64,000 bases of DNA from the NCBI GenBank assembly GCA_013115145.1, contig JAAPAO010000024.1, positions 62,001 to 126,000 on the forward strand, given 5' to 3'. The notes below the pieces were generated by a model. That model ran no database searches. It saw only the letters and a list, made by a program, of their open reading frames with translations, and was not told where the DNA came from. How positions within the stretch are numbered: position 1 is the first letter of the stretch; every line of letters begins with the position of its first letter. Source of the DNA: Perkinsus chesapeaki. Its lineage: Eukaryota; Perkinsozoa; Perkinsida; Perkinsidae. Positions 1 to 10,251 of the stretch are shown here, one piece after another. The translations under genes and the position numbers were made by a program.

Positions 1-2622
1 AATAAGCCGGGACGGTTCAGTGAGAAAATTCGGCGCTTAGTGGTGCAGCGACTGTTGTCCATGCCGCCGCACCCGAACACTAATTTTTCACTATTCGGGT
101 GACCCAAATAGAAGTAGAAAGAAGTAGTGTTGAGGTTTACGATAGATGATCCAAGGAGATATGCCAATAAGTGTTATCCCACCGCTTTGATAGTATGATC
201 CTTCTCCAGATGCTCTTGTGGTATATGAAGGTCTGAAGGTAAGGGTACATCATCATCAATAATGACAGCAAATCTAACAAGAAGAATAAGACAGTCTCAA
301 GTTGAATACCGTCGTCATCATCCTCTTCCTACCTGAAGTCCTTTATTCTAGAGTAACGTGATAAGAAGGGTATCCAATATTTATTACACCAATAAAAGGC
401 GAAGGTCTTGTTACCCTCGGGGATATATAAGTAATTGATATCGGGGTGAACCTAAGACAGCAGAGGCATTCAAAGTCAATAGAAGGCATACTCAAAGTCA
501 ATAGAAGGCATACTCAAAGTCAATAGAAGGCATACTCAAAGTCAATAGAAGGCATACTCAAAGTCAATAGAAGGCATACTCAAAGTCAATAGAAGGCATA
601 CTCAAAGTCAATAGAAGGNNNNNNNNNNNNNNNNNNNNNNNNNNNNNNNNNNNNNNNNNNNNNNNNNNNNNNNNNNNNNNNNNNNNNNNNNNNNNNNNNN
701 NNNNNNNNNNNNNNACGGCATACTCAAAGTCAATAGAGGGCATACTCAAAGTCAATAGAAGGCATACTCAAAGTCAATAGAGGGCATATTCCAAGTCGAT
801 ATTAAAGCACCTCACCTGTTGCACTGCCCATTGAGTATGGTCCTGTGGACTTAGAGTTGGACCATTGTCGCATACAAAGATGTGGCCCGGTGGGAATACC
901 ATCATAGCAGAACGAAGAGTGTTAGTGAAGGACTCAAAGCGTTCAATGGTCATAGTGGACATGTGGCAGGCTATCATAAGACAACAGTCACGAGTCATCG
1001 ACTGGTTCATAACCTAACAGGGAGAAGAAGCCCCGTTATATAAACCACAGAACTGAATGTACATAGGATATTCAATATCAAAGATAAGAAATATTATTAT
1101 TCGATAAGTCAGGAGCGAATTCTAAAACTTACAAAATCGGCGGTAACTGTGTCTTCACTGCTGTCACGACTAATGTTGAGATCGACCGTGATATCATCCC
1201 GAGGGCCATCCAGGCGGTCAGGTTCATCACAAATATCATCATGCTCATAAGGACGACGGCCCTCTTCCATCGCAGTGTTGGTGGCCACCTCATCAACAGC
1301 TATCTTCATAGCCACCTATTAACAAAATGATGATCTATAACAGTGGTAGTGGTGGTGGGCTACCTGAAGGTGCCGACTGAAGACAGGTGCTCGAGGCCAT
1401 TTAACAACACAGCATGCTATAAGGAAAAGGAATGTGTCCAAGAGGACATCAACAAAGATGAGGAGGTCGAGCCAAGATGACATACGCCAGATAGATATGT
1501 TACCGAAAAGGGCATCCAATGCCTAACAAAAGAAGACACCTGCGCTGACGCACTAGTAGGAATGCTCACCGTTCGCTTTGTTTTCACTTGCTGTGGTGAG
1601 AAATATATTATTAGGTAAAGAGTGACGATAATGAGTAATATAAAGAATATATTCAATAGAACTGTCCGGAACCTTTGCTTGGTGAGGAAGGTCGTCAACT
1701 TTTGTTCTCTCAATTCCTTCCACTGTCTTAGCCTCCTCCTCCAAGCGTTGCTCTCATATCTCTTACGAGGGTCTCGGGACCGCAACTGTGACCGCCTGAA
1801 CACAAAACTCCGTCCCCATCCCCGGCGGTGGTGGTATAACTTACACTTTACTGTCACTTAACATACCAGCGCTTCCTCCCATGCTATCATAGGGTCCAGA
1901 TCCCCTCGGTGATGGTGTATGATGACCAGATGTATTAGGTACTGGTGATAGGCCAGCAAAGCTTCGCGGTGTGGCACGTGGAGTGGCACCAGTTTGGCCC
2001 ATCTGATGGCTGTAAAGGGAGCTCAGGTCATATCTGTTCCGCCAAAGTAGCCATATGACATCTCTCGTAACTTACGCCGTTCCTGGTATTGAGGAGGTAT
2101 CACTATCAGCCTTAAACGCCAACTGAGCCTCCTCATCCCACCTTAGCTCTATCTGAGCTCTAAGATATCTGACAATGAAGATAAGACAGTCATCGACAGT
2201 AATCGGCTTATTTACGCTTTCTTTTCAGGAAGTTCTATAGCCATCTTAGCCATACCTACAGCCTTCTCTCGGCGAAGGTTAATATCAACATGACGAAGGA
2301 TTAGCTCAGCCACGAACCAGAATAAGGTAATGAATACAACACCGGCGATGAGGCCTCTCATAGCTACTATGTTAGAAGGGGATATACTGTAGTCGTTGTT
2401 GCCTATTGGACAGCAAGCAATAGGAGGGGACTCTCTTATTAGTAGCTTACAATAGGAACCATCAAGGACATCGGCACAGTTCATGGTAACAATAACTGGG
2501 GACATATCGGGTCTACGGCCAACTAGTATATCACACTCGAGAGGGACGGCACCATAAGCTTCATCGTCATCAAGGCTAGCGGGATCAGGACATCTAAGGT
2601 ACGTTAAGGTACTATACTGCAT
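1..2622 (-). CDS. Multi-pass GT2 (chitin-synthase-like) glycosyltransferase, partial
   Basis: A multi-exon minus-strand gene that continues past the left edge. Exons I can join in phase are 2622-about 2215, about 2170-1860 in two pieces, about 1795-1573, 1522-1364, 1315-1133, 1013-816, 451-333 and 273-183, separated by short GT-AG introns. The order is a Cys-rich luminal segment, a membrane span (LIAGVVFITLFWFVAELIL), a Ser/Pro-rich loop, a second span (VLLNIFFILLIIVTLYLII), a third span near 1450, then the glycosyltransferase core. Core motifs include CLMIACH, FVCDNGPTLSP, INYLYIPEGNKTFAFYW and an Asp cluster IIDDDVPLP, typical of processive GT2 enzymes that use a UDP-sugar. The Q(Q/R)RW-type region lies off the window. 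The 5' end beyond 2622 is unresolved. The family is clear; the sugar and product (chitin or another polysaccharide) are inference. Confidence 0.7.
70..101. repeat. Short inverted repeat, 8-bp arms
   Basis: CACCCGAA at 70-77 is the reverse complement of TTCGGGTG at 94-101, with a 16-nt AT-rich spacer. It lies in what is probably an intron of the GT2 gene. No function is suggested. Confidence 0.35.
464..803. repeat. 22-bp minisatellite inside an intron of the GT2 gene
   Basis: The unit agaaggcatactcaaagtca+at (22 bp) repeats without change six times from 481 to 612. A degenerate copy precedes it. After the N gap there are about four more units alternating agaagg/agaggg. The last, diverged unit (ggcatattccaagtcgatat) lies directly against the splice donor of the minus-strand gene. 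The intron runs from 815 down to 452, so the whole array is intronic. True copy number is unknown because of the gap. Confidence 0.95.
619..714. other. Assembly gap (96 N)
   Basis: A run of 96 N falls in the middle of the minisatellite, as expected when a tandem array is longer than the reads. The length is probably a placeholder or an estimate. Confidence 0.98.
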
Positions 2623-3725
2623 TATCTTACCTTTGGGAAGTGCCTGCTATACGGCAGGTATTTTCACAGTAGTCCAGGGAGTAACATACTATATCATCTT
2701 CATGGTGGACTTTTGACGGTATTACGCATTTGCCGCGCCTAAGGAGATCACTGTGCTGCCATATAGAAGGGAGGTTAGCTACCGCTCGTCAAGATTGGAA
2801 TTTTCGGACACTGCAAAACCGTTCTCGGCGATAATGGATACAGCCGCCGTTTTATGCGGAAAAGATACCTATAAGAGTCTGGCACTCAATCCGACCTTGA
2901 AAATATCTTTACCTGGCATCGAGGACCATCTGGTATATCAAGGCTCGAAGCGAAAGTATGGGCTATTTGAGGGCATTGATATATTGGATATATACCGATA
3001 CTTTCTTCAATAATCCAAGAGTATCTAATAAGACCTCATCCACTCTGTAAGCATTTCCTCCTTACCCCCAGGACCACCAAGTGCATGCCGTACCTAGGCT
3101 AACACTAAGGGCTATAAATAGCACAATAACACGTGTAAATATGGGGCATAGAGATGGCTTGCTAATTACTGGTACCACCATGGCTTTATTGGGAGTTCTT
3201 TCATCTGATGCCATATAACGTCTTAAAGATACTTATAACTACAACCATGCAGCTTCCCTACCCCATGCCTCTTCCCCCCACGGTGCCCCCAAGGTAATGA
3301 ACATGCGCTGAGGGCTGCGTCGCTCCGCCCCGAGCGCAAGACTTTGAGCGCGCGCCATAAAATGATCGGAGCTGTCAAAGAGGTGTTGGGCGGCAAAGCT
3401 GGGATTAGGACCTCAAATAGGGCATATGAACTTCAAGCTGTACTTGACTTGGTTATACGGATAGATAATAAACAATAATAACATTCAAGGAGAAATTATT
3501 ACACTATAATTGAACGATGTTGCACTCAACTTAAACGCGATGTTGGAATCTATTGGGGATATAAGAACTAATATGTTGGACAAAGGGATCTGGAGAAGTA
3601 TCTTCGAGGTTACCCTAAGATCCGCGATAGGTTAATTGGACAACCACTGCAAAACACGGCACTCCTCTCAGCTATTACTCAACTTTATCATATTATCAAA
3701 TTCGTCACTTCCTATAACCCTTGTT
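2623..3725. other. Stretch without a supported gene
   Basis: This probably holds the 5' end or promoter of the minus-strand GT2 gene and the upstream region of the first cathepsin C gene. A plus-strand open frame of 86 codons at 2753-3013 matches nothing I recognise and has no visible splice partners. A GC-rich patch with GCGC-type words lies at about 3310-3350. Confidence 0.5.
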
Positions 3726-6700
3726 ATGCTGCCATTGGTAGCTTCGTTATTAACACTGCAATTAGTATTATCTGATATACCAGTACACTGTACGGTAGAG
3801 GATACGACTGGTAGGCAAACTGCTCAATAGGACTGTAAAATAATGTCAACTCAGGCCTGTGGCAACTGTACCTGCTAGATGGTCCTGTCCCTAATTGGAA
3901 CGGAGGGACTACTAGTGCCTTTTGCGGGTATAGCCCTATGAATGATAACCAATTCAATATAGCATTGGGAGATAAGGTTCATACCATACTTCCGTTACCT
4001 CGTGCATCTATGGGCCTCAGGTGGAGCAGTTAATAGAAGCTACGTCCCACTCAGGAAGTCTGTCGTCAAATGTCGTCCAGAACAGCCTAGGTAAGCTCTC
4101 AAATACAAAAGTAACATCAACCACAACTCAGCTATGTCACTCGCCTCTGGGCCTATTGTTCTTAATCTCTCATTGGACCAAGAAATCTTTACCGATGATA
4201 ACGGCCTTCGCAACAGCCACCACTTGAAGGTAAAGTCTATGAGAGTGTATACAGGCGTGTGAGGGTGATGGGATAGGTTACCGACTCTGAGGGAAGATAT
4301 AGAGGCAGTTGGTCTACAGGATATGATGAAGGTCTGGTCCTACAGCATTTAAATTTGAGTGAGATGCTATAGCCTTTTGAATGGTATTGGTGGGAATGCC
4401 AGGCGGAGATAATGGACCATTGCGGAATATGGTAGCATACTTCCGTTACCGCTGCCTTGAGGATAACGACCACTGCGGAGATTATTCGGACTTTGAGGAT
4501 CAGTAAGATATTCTTATCTGTAGATCCAACAATGCTTCCTATATCTCAACAAGAACGCCATTTAACAGATGTTTGGGTTACCATTGCTAATTGTCATTCC
4601 GCTCTGAAAAATGTGAATTTAACACCTGACAATAATACCAGCTTTTCGTATCCGTCCTCATATCGTCTCTACACTAGTTTGATCCTTTCCGAATAAATCT
4701 GACTGGGGCACCGATTGGGTGAACTACAGTGTAGTCTGCGATGAGGCAAACTCTCGTGTGCAGTACAGAATCCACTGGATGGAGTTAGGGTATTCGAGAT
4801 GTGTACGAATCACCAGGTTCGGGCGTACTAAGGGTTACGAGTCCCTATGTGGACAGACGCTGGTGGGATGGTGGAATAATCTCGACGGAGCGAAGCAGGG
4901 ATGTTTTTGGATGCGGAAAAAGGCTGATAAAGATGCCAATAAGGTTGGATATCAAATCTATAATACAGCATAGTGGGTTTTTTGTAAGGTACATGCTGCG
5001 ATGGTGACGAGTGGAGACTCTCGGCGAGCGACGGTAGTGGGGCCTTCAGCGTTCATTGATAGACAGGCAAAGGCTGAAAGGTGAGGATGTTAAGTATATT
5101 ACGGTCGTTATATATGGTTTGAGTAGGCTCCGTGGGAGAGTTAATGATAGGGTGATGAAGCAAAGGGTAGGTTAATATAGGGTAATAGATTATGGTCGTG
5201 TCAGGTGATGATGGCTGGTGAGGAGGATTCAAATGGATATAGGAGAAGGAAAGGCCGGTAAGGGAATGGCGATATAGTGGGGGTAACCGTTAGTTGAATA
5301 TAACTATGGCTTTAATTATAATAATTATTATGATTATATAAACTAAATAACAATTTGGTTATATTAGGAACGGGGATATGAGAATGAATGATATAATGCT
5401 TAATACTAATGTCGTCGGCATCGCCGGCGAACCCGAAATCCCCAATTGACGAACTTGACATGAGGCGGAATACGGATAAAATTGCAATGAACGGACTGAT
5501 GGGGGGACGTGACATCATTTATGGATGGAGCGCGCGCCAGCGACAACTAATTACACACAGAACTGATGGATAATTGACATTGTCAGATATCACATATTGA
5601 CTCGTGGCTCCTATTTCACGGAGGGTTACTTGGATAGGGTGAGTTGTGCTATGGAAGTCTAAACACCATGTATCGATACTCTAAACCTTTGAGGTGCCAA
5701 TCTCCTACCCACCTCAACCAAAAGATGATGTTTGTTTGGCCACCAATGCCATTGAAGATGGCCCTTTGATGAGCTCCCTCCCAACGTCATACGATTATCG
5801 TAAAGTTGTTAAAGACTTCGGAGGTGGGTCCCTTGGAAAATTCCTCCTCGTACTGTACCCTTTTTTAAGACCTAGAAGCCCAGCAGAAGCTCTGTGGTAG
5901 CTGCTACGCCATAGGAGGAGTCTCAGCTCTACAGACGGGTATAGCTCAACAGTTCCAGCGCTTAGGCATGAAATTGCCGTCAAACTGGGGCCTTTCAGTG
6001 CAGGCGGTAAGGGAAGCTTCTGGGGATGCTGTGGACGTATCTTTCAGGCGTTATCGTGCAGCTATTCCTCGCAGGGATGCAATGGTGGCTATCCAGGTAG
6101 ATGAAGTGTTGAGGGTATGGTATATCAGCATTATTAATAAGGTATAATGGCATTTGATATTACAGTGCAAGGAGTACCACAGACTTCCTGTATGCCGTAA
6201 GTTGGCGAAGGGGGCAGCTTTGTCGAGTATGGCTTTGTGAACAGTATAGGCTTTGCCCTTACATCACCGCTCCACATAATCGATCTCTCGCATATCTGCA
6301 CTGTGTGTGAGAGTCGAGGTAAACTCTCTTTGAAAGAGGATTGAACCAACACTAAGTCTAATATGACCCCGAAGTTTCATCATTAAAGCCCTAAAGCTGC
6401 CTGGTTATTGTGAACTGAAAAACTCGCACGAAAAATTCCTCCACAAATTCTTAGCATACACAGCATTAATTTGACTTGAACGGTACCTAACTATGATGGA
6501 GAATTCCTCAACGTACAATAAAAGGCATCTCAGCAATCGAGAATGTCGCGTGTGTCGGTACGCAGGGGACACCTCAACTCTCACACCACAGCATAGATTC
6601 GCGATAAGAATCGGTCATGCGAAAACTATGCGCTAGAGATTAGGCTCCATTTCGTATGCAAGGTAAGCCGTTGTAAGCGATCTCCTTATATGCTGTTACT

Positions 6701-9700
6701 TGACCTTTGTATAGATAGCTGTGATATGGTTAGTAGTGTTGTAAATAGTAGAGGGCATTCTCATAGTAGCTAATATACCGCCGCCGGCTTCTGGGCTAGC
6801 AACAGCAAGAACAACACACATCAACCTTCCTGAGGGGTATACCGTAGGAGGCTCTTGGATGCTTCTTCCAATTATTAGAGTTAAGGAGTTCACACGTGGG
6901 AAGGGTGTGGTATTTGTAAGGTATCAAGGGACTCCAGCTACCTGTGATAGATCATGCTATAATGATCCAAAGAAGTTATGGTATGCTAAGGACTTCAGTT
7001 ACGTTGGTAAGATGGAGCACGTTCGGCATTGTTGCTTGGATCTTTCGCCTGGATAGGTGGCTTCTATGGACGATGCAGTGAGGCACAGATGATGCGACAT
7101 ATAATAGAGCAAGTGTTATCCCTACACCATTGCATAGCAGCTCAGCTGTCTTAGGCACGGTCCGGTGTCCGTGGCGGTGAACGCTCAAACAGACCTACTC
7201 CCTCTGGCACCGCATAACATTACGGGCTTTGAAGGAGAAGTCCCCTATGGGACTGAACACAGTAGCATCAATGGAAGAGCTGTGAGGGGATCAGTGGGTT
7301 GATGCTCGACCAGCACACTTATCAGGTTCGAGTGAAGGCCAGAGCAATGTCTGATATTGGTAAATCATTCATTATGAAGCAAGGGAGCATGAGCCTCAAT
7401 GAGATGCAATTGGCTACTAACTCATCGCTCATAAAAGGGATGAAGGTTACAGGTAGAGTGTGCTGGCTGCGAGGTAGGCAAGTGAAGTGTGTATGCAGCG
7501 TCCCCTTCAAAGCGAGAGATAGCACTATCGATTACTCTGGGGGAAGATGCAACATCATGGCCGGCTGTGGTGAAAGATGTGTCAAAGATCCTAGCTAGTG
7601 TGGATCCTGTTGGATATGAGATCGGGGATCCACAGTATTTAGGTGAGACATGTCCTTCTGCACGTGTTGTTAAAGGGATTAATGGAGCTGTTATTCGCAA
7701 TCCTAAGTGGTTGGCTTGCCAATGCTTGACGTGTCATCACCTCCTCTCAAACTCTTATTACTAAGATGTCACGCACTTACATTCTCATGAACTTGAGAAG
7801 AGTGTTGTTGTCGACGTGAACAGCGACGAGAGAAACCTCCAGGATTGACGAACACCACAACGGGATTATACCCGATTGTAAAGAAAGCTTTGCGCAAGAG
7901 TGGCTAGCATACAACAATCGATTGACTAATCTGAAATCGCACTGAAGAGCGCACCGAGCCTTCTCGGCTCTGGGCATGGCTCAAGGTGCCTCTCTAACAG
8001 GCGCTATTATGTGTTGAAATAATAGTTTAAAAAGTACAATGCCTAGGAGAATGATGAGCCTTGGTAGCTCGCTCGAATGACACTCGAAGTGTCTAGCTGG
8101 GCAGGGTGTACTAATAACAATGAAATGCCTTTCAATATTCATATAGGGGCGTTAGAGACGCCTTTGATAACCATTTTAATAGCCTCCAACACATTTACTC
8201 TTCCGAACTGCATGGTCAGACCCTCATCGCTCGTGACTCCTAAATCACTGCTCTGCTGGAGAATGTACTTGACCTTCTCAGCAGTCAATGTTCCCACTGA
8301 TGAGGTTTTCATTAAAGCGACTATACCAGCCACCAAAGCGGCCGAGTATGGCGTACCTTTGGCAACCCCGTATCCATTTGACACCGTCGTTGTAAAAACC
8401 TCCATGGGAGCTGCGATATCAACATAGGGAGCATAGTTGCTATCGTCGGAAAGGAGCATTATGTCCCTGTATGTTCCGGTTACACAGATCACACCGTCAA
8501 TGTCGTCGGTATACTTACAAGGGTAGACTTGTTCACCAGCTGCAGAGATATCCTTACCATCATCCCCAGCAGGACAAACGATAGAGATGTTAGCGTTGGA
8601 TGCTCTTTTTAGGGCAGCGACGACGTCTGAGCTGAAGGGTCCATACCTAGCTGAAGGATAGAGTATAACACCAAAATTCTTATCAACAGCATAGTTAATA
8701 GCAGCAGCAACGTGAGGATCGTTTAGGTAAGAATCAATGCAGATGGGCATGAGGTCGATAGCTTCTGTGACACCTGCTATGCCTATCTCGTTATCAATCG
8801 TCGCTCCAATGATACCAGCCAAGGGAGTTCCATTACCATCTCTGTCTTCCTCGCACCCGCCCTTGGTCACAACGTCATATCCATCTGAGGCGGTTTCGTC
8901 CAAGTCAGGGTGTATATAGTTTATACCAAAACCAATAATGGCTACACTTGACCGAACTCTGTAGCCCCTCTCAATTATAGTACGCCAAGCATCGGCCAGC
9001 TCTATCGCATCGAGGTAGGACTTCTGCTTGGACTTGTAGTATTCGTCATCCGGATCGACCAAGGTAGATGCAGTCATCCTGATGCTGATAGCCAGTAGAA
9101 GAGATAAGAGAGTGTAGAACATCGGGGGTTGTAACTAATAATAACACCGGTGACCTTCCCTCACTGAATCTACCTTACCTATGGAGCGGCACCTTGGCCT
9201 CCACTAGATCATGTGTACGCGTGATCACTAGGCGTTTCTCGCCCTCTCCAGCTTTGGTGTGTATTCTATAACGAATAGTGACCCTGTATTTGGGTCACTG
9301 ATCCAAATACGTCCTGCGTAATGCCCATGTACCTTCATTTACGGAAGCGAACTGATAGCCCCGTAGAGCGGATCCAGTGGCTCGGACGGAGCCGCTCCGG
9401 GAGATTGGCAGATGGTGCTAAATATCCCATCCTTTTCCTCGCAATTACTACCTCGACCTTCGGAGGCGACATGAATGCTGTCGACTGTCTTGTTTTGGGA
9501 ATAATATGGACCCGTTTCAAGGTGTTGCCTCTAACGACCCGCCGCCGCCGGCCCGCATCTCTCCGCTGTAGGCCCACGTTACGCGTTGTTTTCCCGGACT
9601 GAAAATCACTCTTGCACACCCTCTAAAGACTCGCATGTTCACCTTGAGTCCTGTTTTCATGCAGGCTCTAGGGGCCGGACTCTTTCATCCTCTTGAGCCG

Positions 9701-10142
9701 GACTTGCGAGCATAAAAGGATTCCGCTCTCTGCCAGGCATTGATAAATGGGAGTATACGAATCATGCACTTCTTGTAATGGGATGGGGCTCGGAAATAGA
9801 CGAGAGAGAAGGGAAAAAGGTGAAGTACTGGATAGCTAGAAATTCGTGGGGCGATCGATGGGGTAATGACTCTCTGTGCTGCAAATTGGTCAAAGGGAAG
9901 CTTGTTAGGTCCAAACGGTGATGGGTATGTGAAGATACTGAGAGGAGTTAATTATGGAGGGATTGAGTCACAGGCTGTATCGATACTACCTGACCCCTGT
10001 AGAGGCGCATTCAAAGGTAGACTTGAAAATAGCATTATTGCTAATGCTTTATTCAGAACATCTTGATCGTCATTTGAGGGATACCGGCATGCCATGGTCT
10101 GATTTACCCAAGTCAATGAGAACATGCTATCAAACTTCATGA
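3726..10142 (+). CDS. Cathepsin C-like (dipeptidyl peptidase I) gene 1
   Basis: Secreted papain-fold (C1) protease with a cathepsin C exclusion domain; the family removes dipeptides from N-termini. ATG 3726 starts a signal peptide (LVASLLTLQLVLS) followed at once by DIPVHCTVED, keeping the N-terminal Asp that in this family holds the substrate amine. The first intron (about 43 nt) joins to WQLYLLDGPVPNW. The exclusion domain continues to CGQTLVGWW near 4850. The mature peptidase starts at LPTSYDYR (near 5790). The active site is CGSCYA with Cys at 5902-5904 and the diagnostic following Tyr. Then come GCNGGYPG, a GGFYGRCS loop near 7050 and HGPVSVAV. After a 2,094-nt intron (7643-9736) follow NHALLVMGWG (His at 9763) and WIARNSWG (Asn at 9841). 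The C-terminus ends LPKSMRTCYQTS. The triad is intact. The exons between about 4240 and 5690 are only partly resolved. It is followed 109 bp later by a paralogue. Confidence 0.82.
7643..9736 (+). other. Giant phase-1 intron of cathepsin C-like gene 1, hosting an antisense gene
   Basis: The donor is g|gtgagacatg at 7643 and the acceptor ctctctgccag ends at 9736. The exon phases match (phase 1 on both sides). The paralogue has a 45-nt intron (12945-12989) at the same position and phase. The intron carries the subtilisin-fold gene on the other strand (8139-9122). At 9320-9620 there is a GC-rich stretch with open frames on both strands in which I recognise nothing. Confidence 0.72.
8139..9122 (-). 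CDS. Secreted subtilisin-fold pseudo-protease (catalytic residues replaced)
   Basis: An intact, intronless 327-codon frame. A signal peptide (MFYTLLSLLLAISIRMTA) is followed directly by the S8 catalytic fold, with no recognisable I9 prodomain. The fold blocks are plain, but each catalytic position differs. The Asp motif reads VAIIGFGINYIHPDL (Asp to Gly). The His motif reads DGNGTPLAGIIGA (His to Asn, second His to Pro). The oxyanion Asn block reads CPAGDDG (Asn to Asp). The Ser motif reads KGTPYSAALVAG (Ser to Pro). The absence of stops or frameshifts over 984 nt suggests selection on a non-catalytic role, such as binding an inhibitor or substrate, or a very recent loss. It lies antisense within an intron of a cathepsin C gene. 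The fold is certain; the lack of activity is inference from the motifs. Confidence 0.9.
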   Translation of the reverse strand: MFYTLLSLLLAISIRMTASTLVDPDDEYYKSKQKSYLDAIELADAWRTIIERGYRVRSSVAIIGFGINYIHPDLDETASDGYDVVTKGGCEEDRDGNGTPLAGIIGATIDNEIGIAGVTEAIDLMPICIDSYLNDPHVAAAINYAVDKNFGVILYPSARYGPFSSDVVAALKRASNANISIVCPAGDDGKDISAAGEQVYPCKYTDDIDGVICVTGTYRDIMLLSDDSNYAPYVDIAAPMEVFTTTVSNGYGVAKGTPYSAALVAGIVALMKTSSVGTLTAEKVKYILQQSSDLGVTSDEGLTMQFGRVNVLEAIKMVIKGVSNAPI

Positions 10143-10251
10143 TTACCACTTGACTGCTTTGTAGTCGTCATTGAGTTATTCTACGGGAGTGGCGGGGGCC
10201 AAAGATGGACCGAAACACGACACTCATATTGCCGAACGCTAGTTGAACCCT

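Noticed and set aside
564-755. Open frames running through the minisatellite on the minus strand
   Set aside because: They are a by-product of the repeat and the N run; the splice sites at 815 and 452 place the array in an intron.
464-803. Tandem repeats as a CRISPR array
   Set aside because: Units are contiguous with no unique spacers, and the locus is a eukaryotic intron.
9321-9619. Overlapping open frames on both strands in the large intron
   Set aside because: Compositional effect of a GC-rich patch; no recognisable protein and no splice partners.
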